Notes: generated by a model from the sequence alone, not told the origin. A stretch of 64,000 bases of DNA from Streptomyces sp. RPA4-2 (GCF_012273515.2 NZ_CP050975.2:9424001-9488000), one strand, 5' to 3'; shown: positions 1 through 9,825, counted from the stretch's first letter. Numbers and translations are program-made.

Positions 1-153
1 CTCGGGGCGCATCGGCCGCTCGCCCGGCGCGGTGGCCAGCACCAGCCGGATGGCCTCCTCGATCTCCCGTTCCCCACTGACCAGCGCGATGCCTCCGGTG
101 GGACCGATGCGCATGGGGAACGCCCAGCCGGATCCGACGAACTGCTCGGCCAT
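1..153 (-). CDS. eCIS baseplate protein, gp25/GPW family (partial)
   Basis: The first 51 codons of a gene that runs off the left edge of the window. The reading begins MAEQFVGSGWAFPMRIG and continues with GGIALVSGEREIEEAIRLVL and APGERPMRP. This is the usual start of the gp25/GPW lysozyme-like baseplate wedge protein (Afp9 type), with its conserved GER...EAI...L.T.pGER..rP pattern. It begins about 40 bases after the spike gene ends, with AGGTGGGAG as a plausible ribosome site. In Afp/PVC-type particles this protein helps to form the baseplate ring around the spike. The family call is firm; the length and C-terminus cannot be seen. Confidence 0.85.
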   Translation of the reverse strand, partial: MAEQFVGSGWAFPMRIGPTGGIALVSGEREIEEAIRLVLATAPGERPMRPE

Positions 154-193
154 CAGAGGGACTCCCACCTGTTGCTGACGAATTTCTCGGCCG

Positions 194-2101
194 TCACGGC
201 AGTGGATAGGGCTTGTTGTTGACCATCACCAGGCCCTGGAGGGGGATGGTGACGGCCCGGATGCCGACGGCCGCGATGGAGTTGACCTGGACGGTGCCGC
301 CCGCCGTGAGCGTCGCGGCGCCGACCGCCTTGAGGCTGAGCGCCCCCACCGCGTCGACGTTGACCGCCCCGCCGAGGGACTTCAGGTTGACGAGCCCACG
401 GCCCTCGATGCTGAGCGGTCCGCCGCTCTTGATCGTCAGACTCCGGCGCGCGCTCAGGGTGAGGTCCGTGCCCGCCTCCACCGACACCGACCTGCTGCCC
501 TTGATGGTGACGGACCCCTTGCTGTCCACCGTGATCTCGGTCTTCGTACGGTCGAGGTTGATGGTCAGCTTGTCGTTGCCGGAGGCGATGCGCACACCCT
601 GCTTACGAGCACCGGTCTGCTGGCTGAGCAGGTCGACGCGATTGCCCTTCCGGTCGGACAGGGTGTGCCGGATCGCCTGCTTCTTGAGCCCGTCGTGCAG
701 CGGGACGTCGCTGACGACGGTCGGTCTGTCCTTGCCGTTGTAGAGGCCGCCGACGACGAACGGGTGATCCAGGGCGCCGCGGTCGAAGGCCACCAGCACC
801 TCGTCACCGACGTCGTACGGGAACACCCCGCCGCCGCCCTTACCGCCCAGTTGCACGGTGCGCGTCCAGTCGCTCTCGTACAGGTCGTCCAGCCAGGGGA
901 ACTGCAGCTTGACCCGGCCCTGTTTGAGGGGGTCCTGGACGTTTGTCACCAGGGCGTTGGCAACGCTCGGCAGCTTCGGCGTGGTGGCCGTACCGCCTCC
1001 GGAGGTCAGGCCGTACAGGGAGCGCCACTGCCGGCCGCTGACGGTCACCCAGGTCCGGTAGGGCTCGTCGTTGCCGAACTCGTGCCGTACGGAGGTGACC
1101 GTGTACTGCCCCTCGAAAGGCTTGCCCACGTCGGTGAGCGCGATCGGGACGCCGGGGCGCAGCTTGGGGTTGCCCCAGACCACGACCTCCAGCTCGGCGA
1201 AGGACGAGGTCACGTCGTCGGCCAGGGCCTCGGCGGCGAACTTGACCTCGGGCTGCCGGTCGTAGGGTGTGTCGGTCTCGACGAGTTTGGCGGGCTTGAA
1301 CTTCTTCGCCGTGTCCTTCGGCGTGACGCCGATGGCGAACCCGGCATTGGCCGTGGCGGGCGCGGTCGCGGTCAGCTTCTTCTTGGTCCCGACGTCCCAG
1401 CCGCGGGCCTCGGTCTTGGCGACCTGGTCGGCGGAGGTCACCGCGGCCCTGCAGCGCAGCACGTCCACGCCGCCCTGGAGCACGAAGGGACTCTTCTCGC
1501 CGGGTGTGCTCGTCGAGGGTGCTCCGGACGCCGGGTCGGGCTTGACGAACTGGAACCTCCCCTGGGAGTCCAGCGACATCACCATCTCGTTCTCGTCGGC
1601 GAGCCGGGCCAGGAAGTCCCAGTCGGTGACGTTGGCCTGGCTGATGAACTCGTACACGGTCCGGGTGGACCTGACCTTGGCACCGACCGGGATGCCGTTC
1701 ATGGCGACCAGTTTGCGGACGATGTCGGAGGCCGTCTGATTGCGGTAGGCGGCCACCCTGCGCTGGCGCATCAGACGGTGGCCGAGGTCGTAACCGCGTA
1801 CGACGGTGAAGGTCCCGGTGCCGTCGTAGTCGGTCTCCATCCCGGTGACCTCGCCGGTCAGCAGCGGGGAGGAGGCCCCCTGGCCGTCGGCCACCGGCGC
1901 GAGGACCACCTCGGTGCCGCACTGGACACCGAGGTCACCGAGCACCAGCCGGTCCGGGTCGCGGAAGGTGAGCCGGAACGCGCCCGGCACCCCGGCCCCG
2001 AGGTCGACCCAGCAGGCGACCAGATCGGAGGCGATCTTGTCCGGGAGCGGGCTGCCGCCCACCGTGACGTGGACGACACTGGAGTACGAGGCCTGCACCA
2101 T
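194..2101 (-). CDS. eCIS spike protein, phage gpD/VgrG-like
   Basis: A protein of 635 residues that forms the central spike of the injection machine. About residues 1-360 match the phage late-control gpD fold (MVQASYSSVVHVTVGG start; a DWDFLARLADENEM segment near 155). About 365-470 are the gp5/VgrG OB-fold (QGRVKLQFPW, then GDEVLVAF and HPFVVGGLYNG). The last about 140 residues are short alternating hydrophobic strands typical of a triple-stranded beta-helix needle. The ATG at 2101 overlaps the stop of the upstream LysM gene by one base (TGATG), so the two are translationally coupled. The open frame extends 120 codons further upstream, but that part is a shadow of the LysM gene. Confidence 0.93.
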   Translation of the reverse strand: MVQASYSSVVHVTVGGSPLPDKIASDLVACWVDLGAGVPGAFRLTFRDPDRLVLGDLGVQCGTEVVLAPVADGQGASSPLLTGEVTGMETDYDGTGTFTVVRGYDLGHRLMRQRRVAAYRNQTASDIVRKLVAMNGIPVGAKVRSTRTVYEFISQANVTDWDFLARLADENEMVMSLDSQGRFQFVKPDPASGAPSTSTPGEKSPFVLQGGVDVLRCRAAVTSADQVAKTEARGWDVGTKKKLTATAPATANAGFAIGVTPKDTAKKFKPAKLVETDTPYDRQPEVKFAAEALADDVTSSFAELEVVVWGNPKLRPGVPIALTDVGKPFEGQYTVTSVRHEFGNDEPYRTWVTVSGRQWRSLYGLTSGGGTATTPKLPSVANALVTNVQDPLKQGRVKLQFPWLDDLYESDWTRTVQLGGKGGGGVFPYDVGDEVLVAFDRGALDHPFVVGGLYNGKDRPTVVSDVPLHDGLKKQAIRHTLSDRKGNRVDLLSQQTGARKQGVRIASGNDKLTINLDRTKTEITVDSKGSVTIKGSRSVSVEAGTDLTLSARRSLTIKSGGPLSIEGRGLVNLKSLGGAVNVDAVGALSLKAVGAATLTAGGTVQVNSIAAVGIRAVTIPLQGLVMVNNKPYPLP

Positions 2102-2838
2102 CAGAGCCCCACCTCCTCGGCGGCCGGAAGCACGAGTTCCGTGCCGTTCGACAGCCGGGACGGGTCGTCGATGCCGTTGACCTCGGCGATCGCACGCCAG
2201 GCTGCCGCGTTCCCGTACTCCCGCCAGGCCAGTGACTGCAGCGAGTCGCCCGCCACGACCCGGTGCACGCGCTGCGCCGTGAGCGCGCCCGACGTCGGGT
2301 TCTGGCCCTTGGTCTTGCTGGGGATCTCGTGCAGGTGCACCTGGCAGCTGGCACGGATCGGCACGCCCGTCGTGCCGAAGAGCGAGTAACTGGCCTCCAC
2401 GGAGCCGACGTACGCGGTGAAACGCGCGGTCGAGAACGATCCCCACTGGAAGACCACCCACGGCGTGGACGGCTGCTTGGCGGCGATGCTCTTCGTCGTC
2501 ACCTCGCAGCAGGAGAACAGGGCCTCGACCTTCTTCAGCACCGTGTTGCTGGTCGGGTCGTCGGAGGAGTCGAGGAAGATCTCGACGGTCAGTTCACGCG
2601 GCTCGGGACCCATGAACTCCGGGAGGGAACCGTCGCGCACGGCCGCGGTCGGGGTGGTCTTCCACCGGGCGCGGCGGGTCAGGGAGAGCGTCGTGGGGTT
2701 GAAGTCGAAGTTGAACGTCTTGATCAACGCGCCCGGTGTCGTGCTGTGGCCGATGGGCGGCTCGTGGATGGCCAGCGTGGCACGCACGAGACTCTTGCCC
2801 GCACCACCCTTGCTGCCCTTTCCTGCCTTGCCTGCCAA
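2101..2838 (-). CDS. eCIS baseplate LysM protein (Afp7-like)
   Basis: A protein of 245 residues. The N-terminus is a short basic Gly/Lys tail (MAGKAGKGSKGGAGKS). A conserved middle region includes FNFDFNPTTLSLTR, and the C-terminus (about 193-238) is a LysM module beginning HRVVAGDSLQSLAW. This layout is that of the Afp7/Pvc7 and phage gp53-type protein that joins tube, spike and baseplate; there LysM serves assembly or wall contact. It is preceded by the second tube protein and coupled to the spike gene by a one-base overlap. The start ATG at 2838 gives the family's usual length. Confidence 0.9.
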   Translation of the reverse strand: MAGKAGKGSKGGAGKSLVRATLAIHEPPIGHSTTPGALIKTFNFDFNPTTLSLTRRARWKTTPTAAVRDGSLPEFMGPEPRELTVEIFLDSSDDPTSNTVLKKVEALFSCCEVTTKSIAAKQPSTPWVVFQWGSFSTARFTAYVGSVEASYSLFGTTGVPIRASCQVHLHEIPSKTKGQNPTSGALTAQRVHRVVAGDSLQSLAWREYGNAAAWRAIAEVNGIDDPSRLSNGTELVLPAAEEVGL

Positions 2839-2899
2839 TTTCTTCGCCGTTCCCTAGTCCCTGAAGTCCCCGAGTTCCCTGACCTGTTCCGGTCCGTCC

Positions 2900-3325
2900 C
2901 TAGTCGGTGAAACCGTGGTGGGTGATCTCCAGGACCTCCGTGGCCACGCCCGGACTGGCGGGGTTCAGGGACGGCCCCTGCCAGCTCACCGGCAGCACGT
3001 CGATCAGGCCCCAGCGGGCCACCTCCGAACCGTCCGCGCGCAGCGCCGCGATCTGCGCGGTGGGCCGTTCGACGCCCGTCGTCACCGACGAGATCCAGGC
3101 GGCGACCTTGGAGGTGTCCGGGGTGAGCGGGCGGGTCAGGCGGATGTTGGAGAAGGTCACGCGGGACGGAAGCTGCCACACGAACCCGTTGTTGCCGCCC
3201 TCCTGGCGCTGCTCGATCTCCACCTGCGACGAGAGTCCTTCACACCCGTTGAAGTAGCCGAGGCTCTCGCCGTCGATCGTCAGGGTGAAGAAGATGGTGG
3301 ATCCCGGGTCGAGATCGGTGGGCAT
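2900..3325 (-). CDS. eCIS tail tube protein 2 (gp19/Afp5-like)
   Basis: A protein of 141 residues in the phage tail-tube family (T4 gp19-like, PF06841 type). Diagnostic segments are FFTLTIDGESLGYFNGCEGL at the start, QRQEGGNNGFVWQLPSRVTF in the middle and VLEITHHGFTD at the end. Afp-type systems carry two or more tube paralogues: one builds the long tube, the other sits at the baseplate collar. Its place just before the LysM and spike genes suggests the collar role. The ATG at 3325 was chosen because the family's N-terminus starts there; the frame remains open upstream only as a shadow inside the Pro-rich gene. Confidence 0.92.
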   Translation of the reverse strand: MPTDLDPGSTIFFTLTIDGESLGYFNGCEGLSSQVEIEQRQEGGNNGFVWQLPSRVTFSNIRLTRPLTPDTSKVAAWISSVTTGVERPTAQIAALRADGSEVARWGLIDVLPVSWQGPSLNPASPGVATEVLEITHHGFTD

Positions 3326-3369
3326 CGGGGGTGGGCCTTTCTCGGAACGGACGTGCGGGGTGGGGGAGA

Positions 3370-6300
3370 TCAGCGGCGGGGATCGCGCAGCTTGCCGATC
3401 CGCTCGCGTTCGAGGCGGAGTTCGGTCCGCAGCAGGCGGGTGATCGGTCCGGCCAGCTTGTGCGTCAGCTCGTCGATCTGACCCGGGGTCAGGGCCCGGG
3501 GGTTGAAGTCGACGGGGGTGTACGCGGGCGGGGCCTGCTCGTTCTCCACGCCCCGGTTCCCCGAGGACGAGGACGGGGGTTCGCTCGCGGAGTACGCGGG
3601 CGGAGGAGCGGTCGGAGGGGGTGGCGGCGGCGGTGACGTCGGATTGACGACCCGCTGGACATGCGGAGTCACGGGAGGCGTGCCCGGCTTCGGGGCGGGT
3701 GGCGCGGGCGGAGCCACCGAGGCGCGCTGCACCGGGAGGGCGAGGGGCGGGACGGGCGGAACCGCGGTGAGGGGTACGGCCGTTCGGGGCGCTGCGCCCG
3801 TGCGGTGCCCGGAGTTCGCCGGACGCGCCGGAGCGGCCGAGCCGCCCGCCCCCGGTGAACTCGTGCCGCCGAGCGGGCCGTTCGGGCTCGTGGCCGGGCG
3901 GAGCGGTGAGGTGCCGTCGTGGTGGTGCCGTGCCGTTGCCGCCAACCGCGTGGACGGGTCGGCCGAGGCGTACCGCACCACCGGCGTGGGGTGTCCGACG
4001 GCCGGCGAGGGCGCGGGCCTGCCCGGCGCGGTGAGGCGCTGCACGACGGGGCTGTCGCTTCGGCCCGCCGGACCGGGAGCGGCCACGGGGAGGCCGCCGC
4101 CGACCGGAGCGTGCGGTGGCGAGATCCGGGCCGTCGAGCGCTGAACTGCTCCGGGAGCGGAGGTGGTTGTGTCGGAGGTCGGCGTCGGACCTGGCGTGCC
4201 GGTCGCTCGCGCCGGAGCGCCGTGGGGGGTTCCGGAGAGCGGGAGCGACAGCACGCCACCGGACGCCTCGGGCGCCGCGGCGAGTCGCTGTACGACGGGG
4301 GTACCCAGGCCGAGCCGCTGTACGGGCGTGCCGTGCGGACGGGCGCCGGAACCGGGACGGGGAGCGGTGTGCTGCGGCGCCGCCACCGAAGGCGCGGGTA
4401 CCGAGGCTCCGGGCTGACGGGTGGAGGACGGTCCGGCCGACGCGGAAGGAGCCGTGCCCGGCCGTGGGTCCGCGCCCGAGGGCAGGTAGGACGGGGCCTG
4501 CTGACCTCGCGGCGCCGGACCACCACCGGGCGCGGGCGGGCCGTCGACCGACCGCTGTACGGCAGGCGCGTCTGAACCGCCGGAACCGGCCGGGGTGGGA
4601 GGAGCGCCGGTAGGACGCGGGCTTACCGCCGCTCCGGGGAGCGTACGGCCCGCGCCGGGAGGACCCGCCGCGGGAGAGGGGCGCCGGGCGCGGGGGCGCC
4701 CGGAACGAGTGACGTGGGTGCGCCGGAGGCCGGGGACGCCGTCGTGCGCGCGGCGGTGGGCCGTGGCGACGACGAGGCGCGCGACGCGGGGCCGGACGCC
4801 GGGGCGGGCGCGGCAAGCCGCTGGACGGCGGGAGCGCCGACCGTCGGCGAGCTTACCGCCGATGCTCCGGCACCGGGCGTGGACGCGCGACCGACGGGCG
4901 AGGCGGGACCGCCGGGACGGTACGGCCGCCGCGAGACCGGGCGGCCGGGCGAGCGAGGGAGCGGTGCCCGTGGTAAGCGAGCCGGGGAGCGTCGCACCGG
5001 GGGCGGGGGAGGTCATGGGAATTCCGGACGCCGTACCCGGCCTGCGCCGAAGGATCGCTGACGGGCGACCGATCCGCCGCGGGGGTCAGCGTGGTGAGCC
5101 GTTGGACGACAGGAGCGCCGGGGCCCGCCGAGCCCGCCGCGTGAGCGGCCGTGGGCGGCAGTGGGCCGACGCGCGCGGCCGGACCCGTGCCCCCCGCCGG
5201 CCCTCGTTCGGGCACCGCCCGCGGGGCCGCGGCCCCGGCACCACCGGGCAGCCCGGGACCGGCCGTCGAAGGCAGCGACCCCGAAGTCCTGGGACGCCGG
5301 AGCACCGGACCGCCGCCGGGTGCGGCCGCCCCGGTCGCCGGGGAGCGCTGGACGGCCGGAGCCGTCGCGGTCACGGCACCACCGGGCAGCGGCGCGGCCC
5401 CGGTGACGCCGTCTCGCGGCCCCGGCGCGGCGCCCCAGGAGCGTTCGCGGCGCGGGGCGGACGGGCCGCCCCTGAACCGCCGCCCCCGGAAGTCCGTCGG
5501 CGGCCGTGGTGCGACGCAGGGGTACGGCCGCGGGGGCGGTCCGGCGCTGGACCGCGGTGGCCGGGGGCACGGCGGGCAGGGCCGAGGTCAACGCGCGTGC
5601 GGGGGTGAGCGCACGTACCGGCGGACGCGACGGCACCGCCGGGGTGGAGGACGGCTCGGAGCCGTCCCGCCCGGGAACACGCTGCCGGTCACTGTCCGCA
5701 TTCGGGGTGCGGGAAGCGGCCGGGGCCGGGGCACCGGAGGAGACGGCGCGTTGCACCGGAAGGCCACCACCCGAGAGCCCGGAACCGGCCCCGGCGGACG
5801 CGGTGCCGGACGCGGCTGCGCCGCCGGGTGCCCCCGGTTGCCCCGCCGGGGTTCCCGTGCCGCGTACCGGCGCGGACTGCCCCGAATCCGGCCCCGCTGC
5901 GGGCGAGTCGAGCCGCACGGGCGGTGCCGCATTCGATGCCGGGGAGGACAGGGGCGCGCCCAGGGCGGAGCGCCGCCGCGGCTTTCCCGCGGTGGGGACG
6001 TCGGCCGACGGCTTCGGCGCGGCGGACACCGCGGCCGAGGTGCCGGCCGCCGACGCGCCGGGCACCGTACGCCCTGTGCCACCGGACGTACGACGCTGGA
6101 CCGGCAGGACGGGCCCCGTGGTGGCGACGCCGGACGAGGACCGTGGGACGGATACGGACGGGGCGGACCGCCCCGCGTCCGCCGGGGACCCGCCCGGCGC
6201 CGAGTCCACGGGACCTGGGACCGCGGGACCCGGCCCGGCGGGGATGACGGCCGGGCCGGTGGACGTGGGCATCGGGCCGGCGGCCGGGGGAGCCGTGCTT

Positions 6301-7049
6301 GGCCCGTCCGTTGAGGGTGTGGCCGGGGAGGAGGCGTACGGGGAGACTGAGCCGGAATGGACCCCGCCCGCGGCCGGCGAAGCCGGTGTCACCGAGGGGC
6401 CGTTCGCCGTACGTCGTGGTACGGACGGTGTCACCACCGGCAGCGCCCGCCGCTGTACCGCGGGCCCGGCCGGCGCCCTGGTGAGCCCGGTCGGCGCCGG
6501 AGGCCGGGTGGCCGCGGGTGGTACGGCGGCCACCCTCGGGCCCGTCGGCCCGGTCGCCACGACCGGGAGGCTCGCGTGCCGCGCGGACGGCGCGCCCGTA
6601 CGGTCGGCCGTCTCCGCGGGTGTCGCCACCGGCAAGGAGAGCGAGGGGAGTTCGAGACCGGAGGCGGGCAGCGCCGGAGTGGCGAGCACGCCTCGCACCA
6701 GGCCGCCGGGCGCGCCGTCCAGCACGGCGTGGGAGAGCGTGCCGGTGAAGGACGGGTTCTGCCAGGTCGTCAGCCGGCCGCCGAACCCGGAGTCGGCGAC
6801 GGAGCCGCGGCCGGCGGTGGCGCGCTGGATGGGTGGCAGCGAGGGCCAGGCGGCGGGCCGCACCGCGCGGGCCCCGCCTCCCTCGCCGGTGTCGCCCGCC
6901 CCGGATCCCGCGCTCGGAGACACCCTGCTGCCCGTCCCCGGAGCCGTGCTGTCGTCGTCCGACACCGGGACGCCGGCCGACCCGGTGAAGGCCGCGCTGC
7001 CCGCGCCCCGGTCCCGTCCGCCACCCCGTAGGCGATCAAAGATGCCCAT
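3370..7049 (-). pseudogene. Frame-disrupted giant Pro/Ala/Gly-rich eCIS protein with repeated VQR motifs
   Basis: Between DUF6760 and tube protein 2 lies one coding stretch that would give about 1,225 residues if read through. It starts MGIFDRLRGGGRDRG at 7049 and ends in a charged helix (ELRLERERIGKLRDPRR). The body is low-complexity Pro/Ala/Gly/Thr with about 15 copies of a short motif, (A/P)(V)VQR or PIQR followed by L, S, A or R. The coding pattern jumps frame near 5430-5480, 5010-5030, 4910-4925 and 4660-4700. Each jump is a single-base step, and after correction the length is a multiple of three. Between jumps the composition stays proline-rich in the right frame and turns arginine-rich in the others. 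I read this as one gene with indel errors, although real decay is possible. I know no function. Position and motifs suggest a disordered scaffold or cargo adaptor. Confidence 0.7.
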
Positions 7050-7055
7050 GCCGCG

Positions 7056-7214
7056 TCACCTCTCCCCGGTGCCGCGGTGGACGAGTGCCGCGATCTGTTC
7101 CGTGTAGCGGCGCCGGTCGCGGTGTTCGAGGTCCAGGATGGTCTCCAGGCTCCAGTGGAAGTGGTAGGCGATGTACGCGATCTCCTCGTGGATGCGGTCG
7201 GTCGCGTACGTCAC
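7056..7214 (-). CDS. Small eCIS-associated protein (DUF6760-like)
   Basis: A protein of 52 residues starting at a GTG (VTYATDRIHEEIAYIAYHFH), followed by WSLETILDLEHRDRRRYTEQ. The pattern of an aromatic-rich helix, then WSL.TIL.LEH.DRRRY, is what I associate with the small DUF6760 family that sits in actinobacterial eCIS operons. The GTG overlaps the stop of the upstream gene by four bases (GTGA). It is followed after seven bases by the Pro-rich gene. Its role is not known to me; such small proteins are usually assembly helpers. Confidence 0.8.
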   Translation of the reverse strand: MTYATDRIHEEIAYIAYHFHWSLETILDLEHRDRRRYTEQIAALVHRGTGER

Positions 7215-7708
7215 GATTCCCCCAGGCGGCTCCCGCCGAGTTCGACCTCGAACGGCTCCTCGCAGTGCGGGCAGGTGACGGCGGCACGGGTGTGGCCCTC
7301 GGCGTTGACCTGGCGGTAGAAGTCCTGCAGGAACGCGAGGTCGGAGGCGAACATGTTCTCCACCACCCCGTCGTGCACCAGGGGCAGCGTGCCGAGCCGG
7401 GTGATCACCCGGCCGAGGAGTACGACGGACAGGTACGCCGGGTTCTCCTGGACACGCATGTCCCGGAGCGGGATCAGTTCGTCCCGCGCGGTGGCGAGCC
7501 GCATCACGCCGAGGCGGTGCACGGTGCCGGAGTCGTCGACGTACCCGCGCGGCAGCTCGAACTCGAACTCGGTGCGCAGGGGTTGGGGTGTCGCGGCCGG
7601 GGCCGGGGCCGGAGCAGCGGTCTGCTCCGGGCCCGCCCAGGCTTCCGCCTCCGGAGCCGGTTCCGCGACGGCCGCGGCCGCGGCCGTCCTGGGAGCCGTA
7701 CGGCGCAT
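7211..7708 (-). CDS. eCIS assembly protein with CxxC knuckle
   Basis: A protein of 165 residues. After an Ala/Pro-rich leader of about 55 residues comes a conserved domain: LRTEFEFELPRGYVDDSGTV, GVMRLATARDELIPLRD, NPAYLSVVLLGRVITRLG and FASDLAFLQDFYRQVN. It ends in a single zinc-knuckle-like pair (CPHCEEPFEVELGG). Proteins of this kind follow the tube gene in phage tails and eCIS operons and resemble tail assembly chaperones or baseplate hub helpers; the exact role is inferred. The ATG at 7708 overlaps the tube gene's stop by one base (TAATG). Its own stop overlaps the next GTG by four, so the three genes are tightly coupled. Confidence 0.8.
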   Translation of the reverse strand: MRRTAPRTAAAAAVAEPAPEAEAWAGPEQTAAPAPAPAATPQPLRTEFEFELPRGYVDDSGTVHRLGVMRLATARDELIPLRDMRVQENPAYLSVVLLGRVITRLGTLPLVHDGVVENMFASDLAFLQDFYRQVNAEGHTRAAVTCPHCEEPFEVELGGSRLGES

Positions 7709-8151
7709 TACTCGATGACCAGTTCTTCGAAGGTGATCGTGACGGTCTCGGTGAGCGCGGCGGCCTCGCCGGCCTTGACGGTGCTGGTGTCGATCTTGCT
7801 GCACCAGGCGTTGCGCATGTTGTACCGCTTGACCGGGTTGTTCTGATAGTCCATCACCATGATGGTGGCGTTCTTGCGGGCGGTGCTCATCTGACCGGCG
7901 ACCGACTCGGTGATCCACTGGTTGAAGGCGGCCGACTGGGTCATACCGCGCACCACCGTGCAGGTCCCGGCCTTCTTCACCCCCGGCAGCTTCTTGGTGA
8001 CGGGGATGCCCTGGGAGGAGACCTGCTGGTACTCGATGACGTCCTGCTCGATGCTGAGGCCGCTGACCTCAGCGAGGTACTCGACCATGACTCCGTCGAT
8101 CTGCAGGCCGAAATTGTGCGATGTGAGGGCGTCACCCGGCTGGAGACTCAT
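7708..8151 (-). CDS. eCIS tail tube protein 1 (gp19/Afp1-like)
   Basis: A protein of 147 residues in the tail-tube family: ALTSHNFGLQIDGVMVEYL at the start, EVSGLSIEQDVIEY and KKLPGVKKAGTCTVVRG in the middle, and LTETVTITFEELVIE at the end. It directly follows the sheath gene, the usual position of the major inner-tube subunit. The tube it builds is the rigid channel pushed out by sheath contraction and carrying cargo. The spacing from the sheath stop is about 95 bases. Confidence 0.93.
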   Translation of the reverse strand: MSLQPGDALTSHNFGLQIDGVMVEYLAEVSGLSIEQDVIEYQQVSSQGIPVTKKLPGVKKAGTCTVVRGMTQSAAFNQWITESVAGQMSTARKNATIMVMDYQNNPVKRYNMRNAWCSKIDTSTVKAGEAAALTETVTITFEELVIE

Positions 8152-8244
8152 CTGTTCTCTGTCCTTCTGAGGGTTCTGGTACGTACGGGAAGCGGCGGGC
8201 GACCGCCGGGCGGGTCACGTCGGTGCGGACCGCCGGTGCGCGAA

Positions 8245-9825
8245 CTACTCCTCCAACTCGCCGTTCCCGCTGGAGAACTGGGCCAGCCGGAAGATCACGA
8301 ACTCGGCGGGCTTGACGGGTGCGATGCCGATCTCGCAGATGACCCGGCCGAGGTCGACCGACTCCGGCGTGTTGGTCTCCTCGTCGCACTTGACGTAGTA
8401 CGCCTCCTCGGGCCGTGAGCCGAAGAGGGCGCCGCTGCGCCACTCGTTGACCAGGAAGGCGGACACGTTGCGCCGGATCCGGGCCCACAGCGCGTGGTCG
8501 TTCGGCTCGAACACCACCCACTGGGTGCCGATCAGGATCGACTCCTCCAGGTAGTTGAAGTACCGGCGGATGTTGAGGTAGCGCCAGGCCGGGTCGGAGG
8601 ACATGGTGCGGGCGCCCCAGACGCGGATGCCGCGGCCGGGGAAGGCGCGGATGCAGTTGACGCCGATGGGGTTGAGCAGGTCCTGCTCACCGCGGGTGAT
8701 CTGCAGCTCCAGGTCCACCGCCCCGCGTACGACCTCGTTGGCGGGAGCCTTGTGCACGCCGCGCTCGGAGTCGTTGCGGGCCCAGATGCCGGCGACGTGA
8801 CCGCTCGGCGGGATCATCCTGGTCTGGCCGGTCGCCGGGTCGAAGGCCTTGATCCAGGGGTAGTAGAGGGCGGCGTACTTGGAGTCGTAGCCGGCCGTCT
8901 CCTGACGCCAGACGCGGATCTGGCGGGCGTTGAGGCCCGGCGGCGGGTCGATGACCGCGACCCGGTCGCCCATCAGCTCGCAGTGCGCGATCAGGCCGAG
9001 CTGGACGGCCTTGACGGCCTCCAGGTCGATCGCGCCGCGCTGGTAGGCGGCCATCAGGTCGGGCACGGCGACCATCGAGACCTCGTCCACGGCCTCCAGG
9101 CCGCCGAAGCCGGTGCGGTCGGCCGAGTCGCCGAGGTACTGCGCGGGGCCGATGTGACCCTCGCGCTCCGCGGCCGGGACGACAGGCGCCGAGGGCGAGG
9201 GCGCGGCGAGCGCCACCGTCTGGTTGTCGGGCCGGACCAGCTGTGCGGCGGGAGCGGCCTCCTGCACGGTGATGAGCTTGGAGCGCTCCTTCACCTGTGT
9301 GACCACGTAGTTGCGGCCGCCCTTCTTGGCGGTCACGTCGAAGGTCTCGACGGCCTTCTCGCCGTCCTTGACGATCAGCCTGAACCGCTCGGCGGGGCCC
9401 TCGCCCTCGGGGTCGGCGACCTCGACGCTGAGCGAACCGCCCGCGACGGCGCTGACCGTGAAGGTGCCGAGCTGCTTCGGCTCGCCGGGCGGCAGCGCGG
9501 CCTGCGCCGCCGATCCCGTCACCGCGGCCGGAGCCGTCGCGTCGCCGTTCACGCCACCGGGTGTCCCGCCGACCCGGACGACATACGCGGCGGAGCCACC
9601 GTTGTTGAAGAAACCGTAGACGGAGTGCGCGAGGTAGTACCCGTCGGTGAACTCACCGAAGGCCGCCACGTACTGCGTCCAGTTGGTCACCAGCGTCGGC
9701 TCGTTGAGCGGCCCCGACGGGGCGAGCCCCACGAAGGCCGCCACCGAGGTGCCCACACCCTCGATCGGACGAGAGCCGCTGGCCACCTCCTCGACGTAGA
9801 CGCCCGGCGACAGGTAGGACGGCAT
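8245..9825 (-). CDS. eCIS contractile sheath protein
   Basis: A protein of 526 residues. The start MPSYLSPGVYVEEVASGSRP is the hallmark N-terminal strand of phage-tail sheath proteins (PF04984). The C-terminal domain has NPIGVNCIRAFPGRGIRVWG and ARTMSSDPAWRYLNIRRYFN, and near its end CDEETNTPESVDLGRVICE. The variable middle (about 100-230) is the surface domain that differs between systems. The ATG at 9825 follows GAGGAG by a normal gap; an upstream in-frame ATG at 9861 adds 12 unsupported residues. It is the first gene of the structural operon running to the left edge. Only one sheath gene is visible, unlike the two or three in Afp/PVC clusters. Confidence 0.95.
   Translation of the reverse strand: MPSYLSPGVYVEEVASGSRPIEGVGTSVAAFVGLAPSGPLNEPTLVTNWTQYVAAFGEFTDGYYLAHSVYGFFNNGGSAAYVVRVGGTPGGVNGDATAPAAVTGSAAQAALPPGEPKQLGTFTVSAVAGGSLSVEVADPEGEGPAERFRLIVKDGEKAVETFDVTAKKGGRNYVVTQVKERSKLITVQEAAPAAQLVRPDNQTVALAAPSPSAPVVPAAEREGHIGPAQYLGDSADRTGFGGLEAVDEVSMVAVPDLMAAYQRGAIDLEAVKAVQLGLIAHCELMGDRVAVIDPPPGLNARQIRVWRQETAGYDSKYAALYYPWIKAFDPATGQTRMIPPSGHVAGIWARNDSERGVHKAPANEVVRGAVDLELQITRGEQDLLNPIGVNCIRAFPGRGIRVWGARTMSSDPAWRYLNIRRYFNYLEESILIGTQWVVFEPNDHALWARIRRNVSAFLVNEWRSGALFGSRPEEAYYVKCDEETNTPESVDLGRVICEIGIAPVKPAEFVIFRLAQFSSGNGELEE

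Noticed and set aside
2102..2461. Upstream extension of the spike gene by 120 codons
   Set aside because: The text is arginine-rich and overlaps the intact LysM gene in another frame; the family start is at 2101.
3326..4816. Nearly 500-codon upstream extension of tube protein 2
   Set aside because: Arg/Pro-rich shadow of the proline-rich gene; the tube family begins at 3325.
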